6,480 bases of DNA. It comes from CAYUCJ01 sp049282265. GTDB lineage: Bacteria > Desulfobacterota > DSM-4660 > Desulfatiglandales > Desulfatiglandaceae. The position numbers and the translations under genes are program-made. Location: positions 1 to 6,480 of the forward strand of contig JBAPTR010000206.1 of the NCBI GenBank assembly GCA_049282265.1. Direction: 5' to 3'. The notes beneath the pieces are model-generated. The model was not told where the DNA came from. It saw nothing but the letters and a program-made list of their open reading frames with translations, and searched no databases. Shown here one piece after another: positions 1 to 6,223 of this stretch. Numbering within the stretch: position 1 is the stretch's first letter; every line of letters begins with the position of its first letter.

Positions 1-1160
1 GGCTCGGACGGGACCTGCACCTTGAGGGGGTTTCCACGGCTGACATAGGTGTAGGTGATATAGGAACCGGGTCTCTGTTCCGGCCGCGCTATGCTGACAT
101 AGTCGCTTTTGTAGGCCGGTCCCTCCCAGCTTACCTCGATCTTTGTGGCCACATTTGCCGAAGGAGGTGCTTCCACCTCGGCGGTAACCGGGGTGATTTT
201 GATATCTGCACGTCCAATAACCTGGCGGGAATGGGCGTGCACGTAACGCAACTCATAGGCGCCTTTGTCGCCGGGAGCGATCAAGCGGACAGGGTTCCCG
301 CTTTCCGTGTAAGCATAATTCACATACCTGAGGTCCTCTGAACCCTTTTTGGAGATGGAAATAAAATCCCTGTGGCTGTCGGGACCTTCCCAGGCGACCT
401 GGAAAGCGGCACCGACCGGCACGGTTGCGGGCCCTTTTAATATGGCTTTCCCCGGGTTTTCTTTCACCGGCGGGGGCGGCTCCTGTACTTTCTTCATCGT
501 TGTAAAGAGGGCAGTTCGGAGGGCATCGGCGTCATCCGCAGCCAGAAAGAGACCGCCCGTTTTATCGGCAAGGCAGCGAAGACGCAGTTGTTCCTCTTTG
601 GAGAGATCAAAACCGATTACGTGCACGGTGAAATCCACCCCGTTCATGGCCAGGCGTTCGGCCAGATCGCAGGGATTGCCGCCGCAGGTCTCGAGGCCGT
701 CACTCACCAGGACCACGGTGGCGCGTTTTGAGGCATAGTGCAGTTTTTCGGCGGCCTGCTTGACGGCGGCGCTCAACGGGGTTTTCCCTTTGGGCGTGAT
801 GGCCTTGATTTTTGCCTTCATTATTGAGGGATTGACCCTCCCGATCGGTGTGAGCATCTCGATGTCGTTGCAGTCTCCTTTCCGGCGGTGACCGTATGCC
901 ATCAGCCCTACGCGCATTTCAGGAGGCAGTTTGTCGATAAGATCATTCATGACCTCTTTTGCAATCTGGATCTTGGGTTTTCCGCTGATCTGTCCCCACA
1001 TGGAACCGGAGGCATCCAGAATAATGATGGTGTCCGGGTAATTGCTCTTCGTCGCTTTGACCTGTTCAGCCGATGCTTTTTTCGCCAGGCTGGGCAGGGC
1101 GTAGAAAAAGAGCAGGGCGAAAAGAACGATTGAAACGTTTCTGGAATTTCTGATTTTCAT
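1..1160 (-). CDS. Exported VWA-domain protein with C-terminal tandem GP-W repeats (partial, C-terminus off the left edge)
   Basis: The first 386 codons are present. A signal peptide is visible (basic MKIRNSR, then a hydrophobic stretch to about residue 25, with cleavage possible near LPSLA or KASA). A von Willebrand factor A domain covers about residues 41-225. Its metal-ion-dependent adhesion site looks intact: DASGS at 49-53, the threonine of GKTPLS near 127, and the aspartate of SDGLETCGG at 154. After a proline-rich linker (EPPPPV, about 227-232) come two related units of about 88 residues (about 237-324, and 325 to the edge). Both carry W-E-G-P, D-[FY]-[IV]-S-I, a Y-x-Y-T/V motif and G-N-P-[VL]; the first ends with YELRY. 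VWA proteins bind ligands or partners through Mg2+/Ca2+; the partner here is unknown. The ATG at 1158-1160 is chosen because GGGGGTGA lies just upstream and the signal peptide begins there. Family call is firm; role is not known. Confidence 0.9.
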   Translation of the reverse strand, partial: MKIRNSRNVSIVLFALLFFYALPSLAKKASAEQVKATKSNYPDTIIILDASGSMWGQISGKPKIQIAKEVMNDLIDKLPPEMRVGLMAYGHRRKGDCNDIEMLTPIGRVNPSIMKAKIKAITPKGKTPLSAAVKQAAEKLHYASKRATVVLVSDGLETCGGNPCDLAERLAMNGVDFTVHVIGFDLSKEEQLRLRCLADKTGGLFLAADDADALRTALFTTMKKVQEPPPPVKENPGKAILKGPATVPVGAAFQVAWEGPDSHRDFISISKKGSEDLRYVNYAYTESGNPVRLIAPGDKGAYELRYVHAHSRQVIGRADIKITPVTAEVEAPPSANVATKIEVSWEGPAYKSDYVSIARPEQRPGSYITYTYVSRGNPLKVQVPSE

Positions 1161-1186
1161 GGTCACCCCCATTCTGATGCAGTGTC

Positions 1187-1213
1187 CATCCGGGAGTCCA
1201 GGACTCGTGGATG
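1187..1213. promoter_or_regulatory. Interrupted inverted repeat in the leader of the VWA gene
   Basis: CATCC-GG-GAGTCC-A-GGACTC-GT-GGATG gives 11 complementary pairs around a single central base, with a 2x2 internal mismatch. It sits 27 bp upstream of the VWA start codon. No T-run follows on either strand, so it is not a typical intrinsic terminator. It could be an operator for a dimeric regulator or a 5'-UTR hairpin. The symmetry is seen directly; any function is inference. Confidence 0.4.
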
Positions 1214-1288
1214 CAAGTGAAAGAATCTCATAGCCTGCCGAAATAAAGATTCCTTCAAGTGGGCGTACAACGGCGAATAGGATTACTG

Positions 1289-3187
1289 CTAATCAGCCTT
1301 ATAACTATTGGGATCCGCTGCGTTCTTCTCCCATTCCGGAAATGTGTCCGTATCTTTCGCCTTCGGGCTGCCTGGCAAAACCAAACTCTTAATAAGCTGC
1401 CACTTATATACATCTGAATACTCCGCGCTCGCATTCCAAATCCAAAAGATCTCTTTAATGGGCACCCATTCGGTTTCTCCCTTTTTGCCTTCAGGTTTGA
1501 ACATCAGGACCATACGGCAGTCATGTTTTCCTTCAGTGAACATCAGCTTACCGTCAGTAATTTTAACAACCTTACCTTTTTCATCAACCCAAGTGTGCTT
1601 TTCAGTTATGGTTTCGCCTTCCTTGTCAGCCAGAGGAATAGCTGGATTGTCCCCTGCCATGGTCCCTCTCTGATAAGGATAACATGCATCCAAGGCATCG
1701 GTTAAGTATTGGTGATATGGTTTCTTGGGTTCCGGGTAATTATCATCGAATTTTTGCCATAAATCATGTTTGCGTAAAATCTGCACCCACTGTTCCTGGC
1801 CGTCGATCTTGCCTTTGTCCATGTTTTCGGCCTTGAACTCAATCCCATCGTGCTGTAGCCACCACTTTCTTTTCTGTACCGCCCCTTGAGCTCCACTCCC
1901 CATACAATCCTTATTCAAAGCCCCGCCAGTGAATGCCGGTCCGATAGTGGACTCCTGTTGAGCAATAACGTCAACTTTGTAGTCGGGCTTGAGAATTTTC
2001 AACCTTGCTTCTGCGGTCAGAGCTTCTCCGGTTGCGTTGGTACTGAACCGGACATGTCCTTGTTTCCCGCCGGACCAGAACAGGGTGATCATGTTCTTCT
2101 TTTTCAGATCCTTTTCCGGATCCAGTTCGATAACGCGACCATGATGGATGTTCGCATCAAATTTCTTGAAAAAAGGCTTATGCTTGCCGCCGCCGTCCCC
2201 TTCCAGGGTCCAGTCACCGATCGGTTTTTTGACCTTCCCCTCGGGGAGTACGGCGCCTTTGAAACGCAGTCTTTTTCCGACGGTGATTTCCGTCTCGTCG
2301 TCGGTGATGTCTTTCCATGTCTTGTTGCCTGTGGGCAATTTGATCTCCATCAATATCCTGGCAAGGGAGGGTTCTTTTATTTCCCATTCAAGATCGTAAC
2401 TGACATCACCCGGGGAGGATTTGGCCGGTGAGAAGGGTTTCGCATTGAAGACGGCAGGAAGATTTGAAACGCTGACATTTGCACTGAGTCCGGAATCGGA
2501 TGACCAGCTCCGGTGGCCGGACATGGTACCGTTTTCATTGAATTTGAAATGGATCTCGATCCTATCACCCAAGATCCTCTGGGAGGTGTCTTTTTGCACG
2601 CAGGGTTTCGCGTTCGGCAGGGAGATGCCTTTAACCTCCTCCTGGGGAATCGTCACGGCAAAGAGGTAACGGTCGATGAGGGCGTCAAAGGCTCCGGCCG
2701 GTGCCATTTTTTTGAGAGGAGCCAGCTCTTTGGACATATTGCCCATGTAGTGGAGCATGAGGTTTCCCGGGCCGGGATAGGGTTTTATGGTGAACACCCC
2801 TGATCCCTTATACCGGGCTGCAGGGTTGGCACAGTGTGAGCGGTTAGCCTCCTCTCTTGTCTCCTCAAAGTTGTAATTGCCGTTCATCGTGGTGACTTTA
2901 TAGGGCACCATGACCGCCGGAAGGCCCTGCTCCAGGGAACTGAACTGCTTGTTCAGTTTCAACAGACCCTGGATTCTGATCTGCATCTTGCCGCGGCGCC
3001 GGTTGCCGGGCCCGCCCCGCTTATCCCATTTCACTTTCAGACTGATTTTTGCGGACAGGATTTGCTTGGGTGGCTCGGCACCAATGGCATTAAACGGCAG
3101 AAGATTTAAGGCAAGTGTATTAGCAAGAAAAAACAAGAAAACCAGAATGGATCTCGGGCTCGAGCGGAGAGGCACAGTGCGTATCAT
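1289..3187 (-). CDS. Large exported protein of unknown function: Ig-like middle plus conserved-looking Trp-rich C-terminal module
   Basis: The 632-residue product starts with a signal peptide (about 1-37: basic start, hydrophobic core SILVFLFFLANTLALNLL, then AIGA before EPPKQ). The start ATG follows GAGGGAAATTC, an acceptable ribosome binding site. Residues 38-275 look beta-rich and are not recognised; they contain Cys119 and Cys196. Residues about 293-400 resemble an Ig-like module: TVGKRLRF, then WTLEG, then ITLFWSGGKQGHVRFS. Residues about 409-610 carry a pattern I have seen in other exported hypothetical proteins: GIEF near 448-451, WVQIL at 467-471, LDACYPY near 499-505, DNPAIPL near 513-519, LMFKP at 561-565, WVPI at 574-577, then IFWIW. 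Five cysteines (119, 196, 428, 502, 557) could allow disulfides but leave one unpaired. There are no catalytic motifs and no C-terminal membrane segment, so it is probably periplasmic or secreted. It lies 85 bp after the DUF3617 gene and 128 bp before the VWA gene. The ORF is firm; the function is unknown. Confidence 0.88.
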   Translation of the reverse strand: MIRTVPLRSSPRSILVFLFFLANTLALNLLPFNAIGAEPPKQILSAKISLKVKWDKRGGPGNRRRGKMQIRIQGLLKLNKQFSSLEQGLPAVMVPYKVTTMNGNYNFEETREEANRSHCANPAARYKGSGVFTIKPYPGPGNLMLHYMGNMSKELAPLKKMAPAGAFDALIDRYLFAVTIPQEEVKGISLPNAKPCVQKDTSQRILGDRIEIHFKFNENGTMSGHRSWSSDSGLSANVSVSNLPAVFNAKPFSPAKSSPGDVSYDLEWEIKEPSLARILMEIKLPTGNKTWKDITDDETEITVGKRLRFKGAVLPEGKVKKPIGDWTLEGDGGGKHKPFFKKFDANIHHGRVIELDPEKDLKKKNMITLFWSGGKQGHVRFSTNATGEALTAEARLKILKPDYKVDVIAQQESTIGPAFTGGALNKDCMGSGAQGAVQKRKWWLQHDGIEFKAENMDKGKIDGQEQWVQILRKHDLWQKFDDNYPEPKKPYHQYLTDALDACYPYQRGTMAGDNPAIPLADKEGETITEKHTWVDEKGKVVKITDGKLMFTEGKHDCRMVLMFKPEGKKGETEWVPIKEIFWIWNASAEYSDVYKWQLIKSLVLPGSPKAKDTDTFPEWEKNAADPNSYKAD

Positions 3188-3272
3188 GAATTTCCCTCAC
3201 ATGTTAAAGGGTTATGATATGTCTGCAACCAACAAATCTATCAGCAGCGTTTAAGAAATCACGGCGCTTCCT

Positions 3273-3692
3273 TTAATCACAATCACCGACTCGTTTGCCT
3301 TTAATCACTGTCTTGACGGTCATGCCGCCGGCCTCCTGCCCCATGGTCATGAGCGTGGTGCCTTCGAAGGAGTCCCCATGGTAGGTTATTTTACCTTTGC
3401 TTTTGATCTTCATGCCCTCCTGGACGCACTCCATGGTGTAGGTGACCGTGTTGCCCCTGGTCTTCATGTCGGTGATCTTACACCCCTGAGCGCCGGCGCC
3501 GGAATTGGGCACCGGGCTCTGCTTATCTATGCACTGGGTTGTCGTTTGGGGCGGCATCCCAGCCGGCATCCCAGGCATCTCTACAGTGGCGGTAATTTCA
3601 TACTTGCCCGTCTTCAGATCCAATCCCCAGGCGGGGAGGGCGGCCAATAGGATGAACAGCACTGAAAGCGTGTAAATCTTTTTTAACATCAT
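3273..3692 (-). CDS. DUF3617-family exported protein
   Basis: This 139-residue protein has a signal peptide (about 1-23, MMLKKIYTLS followed by a hydrophobic run ending ALPAWG). The mature part follows the DUF3617 pattern: LKTGKYEITATVEM, then a proline/methionine-rich GMPAGMPP (41-48), QTTTQC (Cys54), Cys71, NTVTYTMEC (Cys89), KGKITYHGDSFEGT (about 99-112), and the ending GKRVGDCD (Cys138). The four cysteines are in the places I expect for this family and probably form two disulfides in the periplasm. The length is normal and complete. The first of two adjacent ATG codons is preferred because AAAGGAG lies six bases before it. DUF3617 has no established biochemical function; the methionine-rich loop appears typical of the family, so it is not by itself evidence of metal binding. 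The 632-residue gene follows 85 bp downstream. Confidence 0.93.
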   Translation of the reverse strand: MMLKKIYTLSVLFILLAALPAWGLDLKTGKYEITATVEMPGMPAGMPPQTTTQCIDKQSPVPNSGAGAQGCKITDMKTRGNTVTYTMECVQEGMKIKSKGKITYHGDSFEGTTLMTMGQEAGGMTVKTVIKGKRVGDCD

Positions 3693-3764
3693 CTTAATCT
3701 CCTTTCGCTGGTTAAGTGAAAAAATAACACAATTTTACGAATGATTGGGTACGGTTAACGAACA

Positions 3765-3781
3765 AAGCATCATTGATGCTT
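3765..3781. promoter_or_regulatory. Perfect 7-bp inverted repeat upstream of the DUF3617 gene
   Basis: AAGCATC-ATT-GATGCTT is a perfect 7-bp inverted repeat with a three-base centre, 73 bp before the DUF3617 start. It would be about 30-45 nt into the transcript if the candidate promoter at 3819-3846 is real. It may be an operator or a small leader hairpin. No T-run follows on the minus strand that would make it a terminator. Confidence 0.35.
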
Positions 3782-3818
3782 GATGCCAGACATAAAAGGA
3801 TCGGGTGAGATTGTTTGG

Positions 3819-3846
3819 ATTATGTCTTGTTGTGTTTATTTGCAAA
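3819..3846 (-). promoter_or_regulatory. Possible sigma70 promoter for the DUF3617 gene
   Basis: On the minus strand TTTGCA (3841-3846, four of six matches to the -35 consensus) is followed after 16 bp by CATAAT (3819-3824, five of six matches to the -10 consensus). The start point would be near 3812, giving a leader of about 120 nt. The -35 overlaps the 10-bp palindrome ATTTGCAAAT (3838-3847). The match is moderate and could be chance in AT-rich DNA. Confidence 0.3.
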
Positions 3847-3898
3847 TCAATACCGAAATAATCGGATGAGGTCGCCAAAAGCTTATCAATTTCGGCAT
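3836..3898 (-). CDS. Possible 20-codon small ORF or leader peptide
   Basis: The ATG at 3896-3898 is preceded by GAGGAG at 3906-3911 with an ideal 7-nt spacer. The frame runs 20 codons to a TAA at 3836-3838. The peptide begins MPKLISFWRPHP and ends in a short hydrophobic run, IISVLICK. It lies 143 bp before the DUF3617 start on the same strand, with the perfect palindrome TGATAGCTATCA 25 bp upstream. The strong ribosome binding site is the only real support. ORFs this short arise by chance, no homology is recognised, and it is too short for a typical membrane toxin. It could be a leader peptide, a small protein or the remnant of a decayed gene. Confidence 0.25.
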   Translation of the reverse strand: MPKLISFWRPHPIISVLICK

Positions 3899-3923
3899 GG
3901 CTTTTCTCCTCACTGATAAATCT

Positions 3924-3951
3924 TGATAGCTATCACTTTTCTTACAAAAGT
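3924..3951. promoter_or_regulatory. 12-bp perfect palindrome next to a second inverted repeat
   Basis: TGATAGCTATCA (3924-3935) is a perfect 12-bp palindrome. It abuts ACTTTT-CTTAC-AAAAGT (3935-3951), a 6-bp inverted repeat with a five-base loop. The first is a plausible site for a dimeric DNA-binding protein and lies directly upstream of the small ORF's ribosome binding site. No known operator consensus is recognised. Confidence 0.35.
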
Positions 3952-4173
3952 TAAGCAATCAAAACAAGAAAATTTTGCGGAGAATGGGATGAACCGCATT
4001 GGGCGATACTTTTTTCTGGTTCTTTAGAATGTAACCGTACTAATGAGGCGCAAAGATTGGTCGCAGGCTGAAAAAAAGAGGTTATGGTGGAGCTTCGTAT
4101 GGACCTTTAGGGCTCTTACGAAAATCTTAGCACGTTCAACGCCGATCCTCTATTTCCAAAGCCTTGAAAAATG

Positions 4174-5742
4174 TCAGGGTTTCTTTTTCATGGTCACGTT
4201 GATACCCAGAAGCTTCCAGGAGGCCTGTTCATTGATGTAGGTCAGTTTGAAGGTAGTTGCCTGTGGCTGGGTAGGATAGTGGCCAACCAATTTCAGTAAT
4301 CCCTCCTGATCAAGGCAGATCTCATTCTCCACAACGGGATTCAGGTCATTTAACGCGGCCAATTCCTTTTGTTTGGCAAAGCTCCTGAAGGCCTGTCGCA
4401 ATCTGTCCGGCGTGGCTTGAATCTGCAACATTGTGGAAAGTTTGGTATGAAAGGCTTGAAAATCCTGTTTTTGCGCAGCGTAGGCAAAATCTTCCATAGT
4501 GGCAACAGCCAATCTTTTGAGCTCACTGTTTGAGGGCAGGGAGAGGTTTTTGATCTTGGCCACAGCCAAGTGTTTGTGGGTCAGGTCGTTGGCCACGATT
4601 TCAAAGACCCGCCAAACATGCCACCACGATACCAGATTATCTTTGGGCCGCATGCAGAAAAGCTGCAGGCCCAGGTAATCGGATCCGCGGGGCAGCACCA
4701 GGAAGGCCGCTTCCCCCGGCACTCCCTTAACCATCACATCCCATTTTTCCAGCCTGCCCAACGGGTACACTTGTTTTGGCATCAAATCCGCTTTGAGGGT
4801 ACACTGATCGTAGGACACAGGGAGGCGTTGGAAGCCTTCTTTTAGATAGGCCAGGATCTGAGCCGGCGTCTTGCCGGTGCTTTTGGAAAAACCAGCTCCA
4901 TGGATAAATCCATAGGTCGTCACTTCCCCCTTTTTTTCACCACGGATGACCAGGCGCATATCCACGGCTGTCTGGCCGGCCGGCGGATTTTGAAGTTCTT
5001 CGATTTCCCAGTTTTTTGGATAATTGAATTTGAGTCTAGGCGTTCCGGCGGAGGTGAAAGAAGCCATGGGGGCGGCATACGGATGGGGGGCTTTTTGATG
5101 CACCGTAAAAGAGATGGCTGCAGCGGCAAAGCTTGGGGCATGGCGAATGAATTCGGATTCACGGGCCGATCCAGATACTACGAAGACACGGTCACCATGG
5201 CGGGAAAAGGTCAGTCGTGAAAGGACGGATTTGGAGTCCCTGTTAAACCGGGCAACCACTTCGTCAATTTTGCGCCGGTTATAGGTTCCTTGGCGGCGAA
5301 TGAGGACATCCACCTTATTTTCCTTAAAATATTGATCCATAAGGTCGTGCAGGCTCATTTCCATATCCATTCGCGTATAGGCTACCTGGATTGTGGCCGA
5401 AGTTTTCTCGTCTCCGGGAGCGATTTGTTCGGCAAGGGGTACCATGCGCCGGGTATCTTCCTGCAATATCTTGGCCGGTATTTTAAGAGGAATGTCGTGC
5501 CACCCATTAGGTATCAACAGGTTAAAGGTAAGATCTTTGCGTTTGAAGGGTCTGTAGGTGAAGTTGGAATAGGATTTCTTGAGTTGTTGTTGACTCGGCA
5601 GTTTGTTTTTCTGGAACGCCCGCAAAGGAGCCGTGACGTCGGCAGCCAAAGGGGCAGGGGCCTTTGGTATGAACCACAGAGTCAGAGTAAATACCAATCC
5701 TGCAACAAGGACTCGGGTCACCATTCTGAAATGGGGTATCAT
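4174..5742 (-). CDS. Exported protein with two PsbP/DcrB-like units and an NTF2-like C-terminal unit
   Basis: The product has 522 residues. The ATG at 5740-5742 is chosen because a near-perfect AAGGAGGTGA sits just upstream; the longer frame starting with TTG at 5775 would place this site inside the gene. Residues 1-34 form a signal peptide or anchor (MVTRVLVAGLVFTLTLWFIP, then PLAA). Residues about 66-214 (LTFNLLIPNGW ... AAAISFTV) and about 235-388 (LKFNYPKNWEI ... FEIVANDL) share the layout of PsbP/Mog1/DcrB-like domains: an opening LxFNxPxxW-type strand, and a closing segment that reports residual self-comparison of the two halves. Residues about 405-520 look NTF2-like: FAYAAQKQDFQAFHTKLS, PDRLRQAFRSF, LKLVGHYPTQP, then FKLTYINEQASWKLLGINV. 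No catalytic residues are evident. It is probably periplasmic or membrane-anchored. The N- and C-terminal domain calls are from pattern memory and are moderate. Its likely promoter is at 6031-6059. Confidence 0.85.
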   Translation of the reverse strand: MIPHFRMVTRVLVAGLVFTLTLWFIPKAPAPLAADVTAPLRAFQKNKLPSQQQLKKSYSNFTYRPFKRKDLTFNLLIPNGWHDIPLKIPAKILQEDTRRMVPLAEQIAPGDEKTSATIQVAYTRMDMEMSLHDLMDQYFKENKVDVLIRRQGTYNRRKIDEVVARFNRDSKSVLSRLTFSRHGDRVFVVSGSARESEFIRHAPSFAAAAISFTVHQKAPHPYAAPMASFTSAGTPRLKFNYPKNWEIEELQNPPAGQTAVDMRLVIRGEKKGEVTTYGFIHGAGFSKSTGKTPAQILAYLKEGFQRLPVSYDQCTLKADLMPKQVYPLGRLEKWDVMVKGVPGEAAFLVLPRGSDYLGLQLFCMRPKDNLVSWWHVWRVFEIVANDLTHKHLAVAKIKNLSLPSNSELKRLAVATMEDFAYAAQKQDFQAFHTKLSTMLQIQATPDRLRQAFRSFAKQKELAALNDLNPVVENEICLDQEGLLKLVGHYPTQPQATTFKLTYINEQASWKLLGINVTMKKKP

Positions 5743-5746
5743 GGTG

Positions 5747-5756
5747 TCACCTCCTT
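5747..5756 (-). promoter_or_regulatory. Strong ribosome binding site that fixes the start of the 522-residue gene
   Basis: The minus strand reads AAGGAGGTGA, a full match to the 16S anti-Shine-Dalgarno complement. The GGAGG core is seven bases before the ATG at 5740-5742. This decides between that ATG and the in-frame TTG at 5773-5775. Confidence 0.88.
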
Positions 5757-5995
5757 TCAAGAATCGCTTTAACAAAAGGAATGCCTGAGATTGGGTAGCC
5801 AGTGAGCAATCTTCAACATGATTAAACAGGCTGTTTTTTTGTATTTCCGGATCTTAAACTGGGAAGCGTTCGCCACTCTATTGCCGAATGAAATCAAAGA
5901 GGTGTGAAGCGTGCTTCAAGATGAAAGAAGGTGAATTGGATCGTGAACAGGAGTTCGCTTTTCCGGTACCAGGCAGTGGTTCAAAAGTTGGTTGA
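5757..5995. other. Leader region of the 522-residue gene, no recognised gene
   Basis: This is most of the roughly 280-nt leader expected if transcription starts near 6023. I see no supported ORF with a ribosome binding site and no riboswitch I can recognise. The only symmetric site is TGAAGC-GT-GCTTCA at 5905-5918, a 6-bp inverted repeat that may be chance. Confidence 0.5.
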
Positions 5996-6011
5996 GTTTT
6001 GTTGACAAAAC
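5996..6011. promoter_or_regulatory. Perfect 7-bp inverted repeat just downstream of the strong promoter
   Basis: GTTTTGT-TG-ACAAAAC is a perfect inverted repeat with a two-base centre. It would lie about 12-28 nt after the start point predicted from the promoter at 6031-6059, a place where a bound repressor could block early transcription. A short 5' hairpin is the other option. The symmetry is seen; the role is inferred. Confidence 0.4.
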
Positions 6012-6030
6012 CTTGCTTTTAGTGGAAGGG

Positions 6031-6059
6031 ACTATAGCGAATTTTCCTTTTTGCGTCAA
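6031..6059 (-). promoter_or_regulatory. Strong sigma70-like promoter driving leftward transcription
   Basis: On the minus strand TTGACG (6054-6059, five of six consensus matches) and TATAGT (6031-6036, five of six) are separated by exactly 17 bp. The spacer is AT-rich. The start point would be near 6023 and the next supported gene downstream is the 522-residue exported protein, giving a leader of about 280 nt. This is the best promoter match in the window. It lies between that gene and the transposase-associated repeats, so it could also belong to transferred DNA. Confidence 0.6.
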
Positions 6060-6128
6060 GACAAAAGTGGCAACAACAAAGGCCATTGCTGAGGAGAAAG
6101 TACCTGAAAGAGGGGATTGACTGCCCTT

Positions 6129-6195
6129 CGGATTGGCGGATTGGCGGATTGTCGGATTGCGGATTGCGGATTGCGGATTGGCGGATTGCGGATTG
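6129..6195. repeat. Nine copies of CGGATTG in 7- and 8-bp steps
   Basis: CGGATTG (CAATCCG on the other strand) begins at 6129, 6137, 6145, 6153, 6160, 6167, 6174, 6182 and 6189. Copies are either directly joined or separated by one base (G or T), so the step alternates between 7 and 8 bp. All nine copies are exact. The array starts 28 bp beyond the transposase stop codon. Similar short CAATCCG(C) arrays occur, from memory, between genes in deltaproteobacterial genomes. When translated they give spurious NPQSAIR-like peptides. Confidence 0.9.
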
Positions 6196-6223
6196 GGGTC
6201 GGACCAAGCTAACATTTTGAAAT
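6195..6223. repeat. Possible REP-like end with GGTC-G-GACC palindrome
   Basis: Between the transposase stop codon and the heptamer array lies GGGGTCGGACC (6195-6205), which contains the palindrome GGTC-G-GACC (6197-6205). I recall comparable GGGGTC-type ends next to REP-associated transposases in related bacteria, so this could be the recognition element of the transposase. This is a resemblance from memory, not a match I could test. Confidence 0.35.

Larger units (their letters stand above)
3693..4173. other. 481-bp intergenic stretch between the DUF3617 gene and the 522-residue gene
   Basis: This stretch looks more AT-rich than the flanking genes. The part nearest the DUF3617 gene (3693-3951) holds the small features listed separately: two inverted-repeat sites, a possible promoter and a possible 20-codon ORF. 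In 3952-4173 I see no gene, RNA or convincing terminator. The T-run on the minus strand near 4070-4078 has no clear stem before it, so the end of transcription of the 522-residue gene is not marked in the sequence. Confidence 0.6.

Noticed and set aside
1242..1270. TTGTAC-17 bp-TTTATT on the minus strand ahead of the VWA gene
   Set aside because: The spacing is right but only three and four bases match the consensus boxes, which is no better than chance in this composition.
1886..2431. 181-codon plus-strand ORF
   Set aside because: It lies wholly antisense to the 632-residue gene, whose signal peptide, ribosome binding site and motifs are convincing; it has no signal of its own.
4043..4240. 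65-codon plus-strand ORF
   Set aside because: It has no ribosome binding site, runs into the 3' end of the 522-residue gene on the opposite strand, and resembles no protein I know.
5743..5775. In-frame TTG start 11 codons before the chosen ATG of the 522-residue gene
   Set aside because: The near-perfect ribosome binding site falls inside that extension and serves the ATG at 5740-5742; the signal peptide also fits the shorter form.
5769..5819. 16-codon minus-strand ORF in the leader of the 522-residue gene
   Set aside because: It has no ribosome binding site before its ATG and no recognisable features.
5824..5840. AAACAG-G-CTGTTT followed by Ts, terminator-like on the plus strand
   Set aside because: The stem is only about five weak pairs with a three-base loop, and no plus-strand gene ends upstream.
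6002..6007. TTGACA on the plus strand
   Set aside because: No acceptable -10 sequence lies 15-19 bp downstream, and there is no plus-strand gene to serve. The bases are part of the inverted repeat at 5996-6011.
6129..6195. CRISPR array
   Set aside because: Units are 7 bp with zero- or one-base spacers; there are no unique spacers of CRISPR size and no cas genes in the window.
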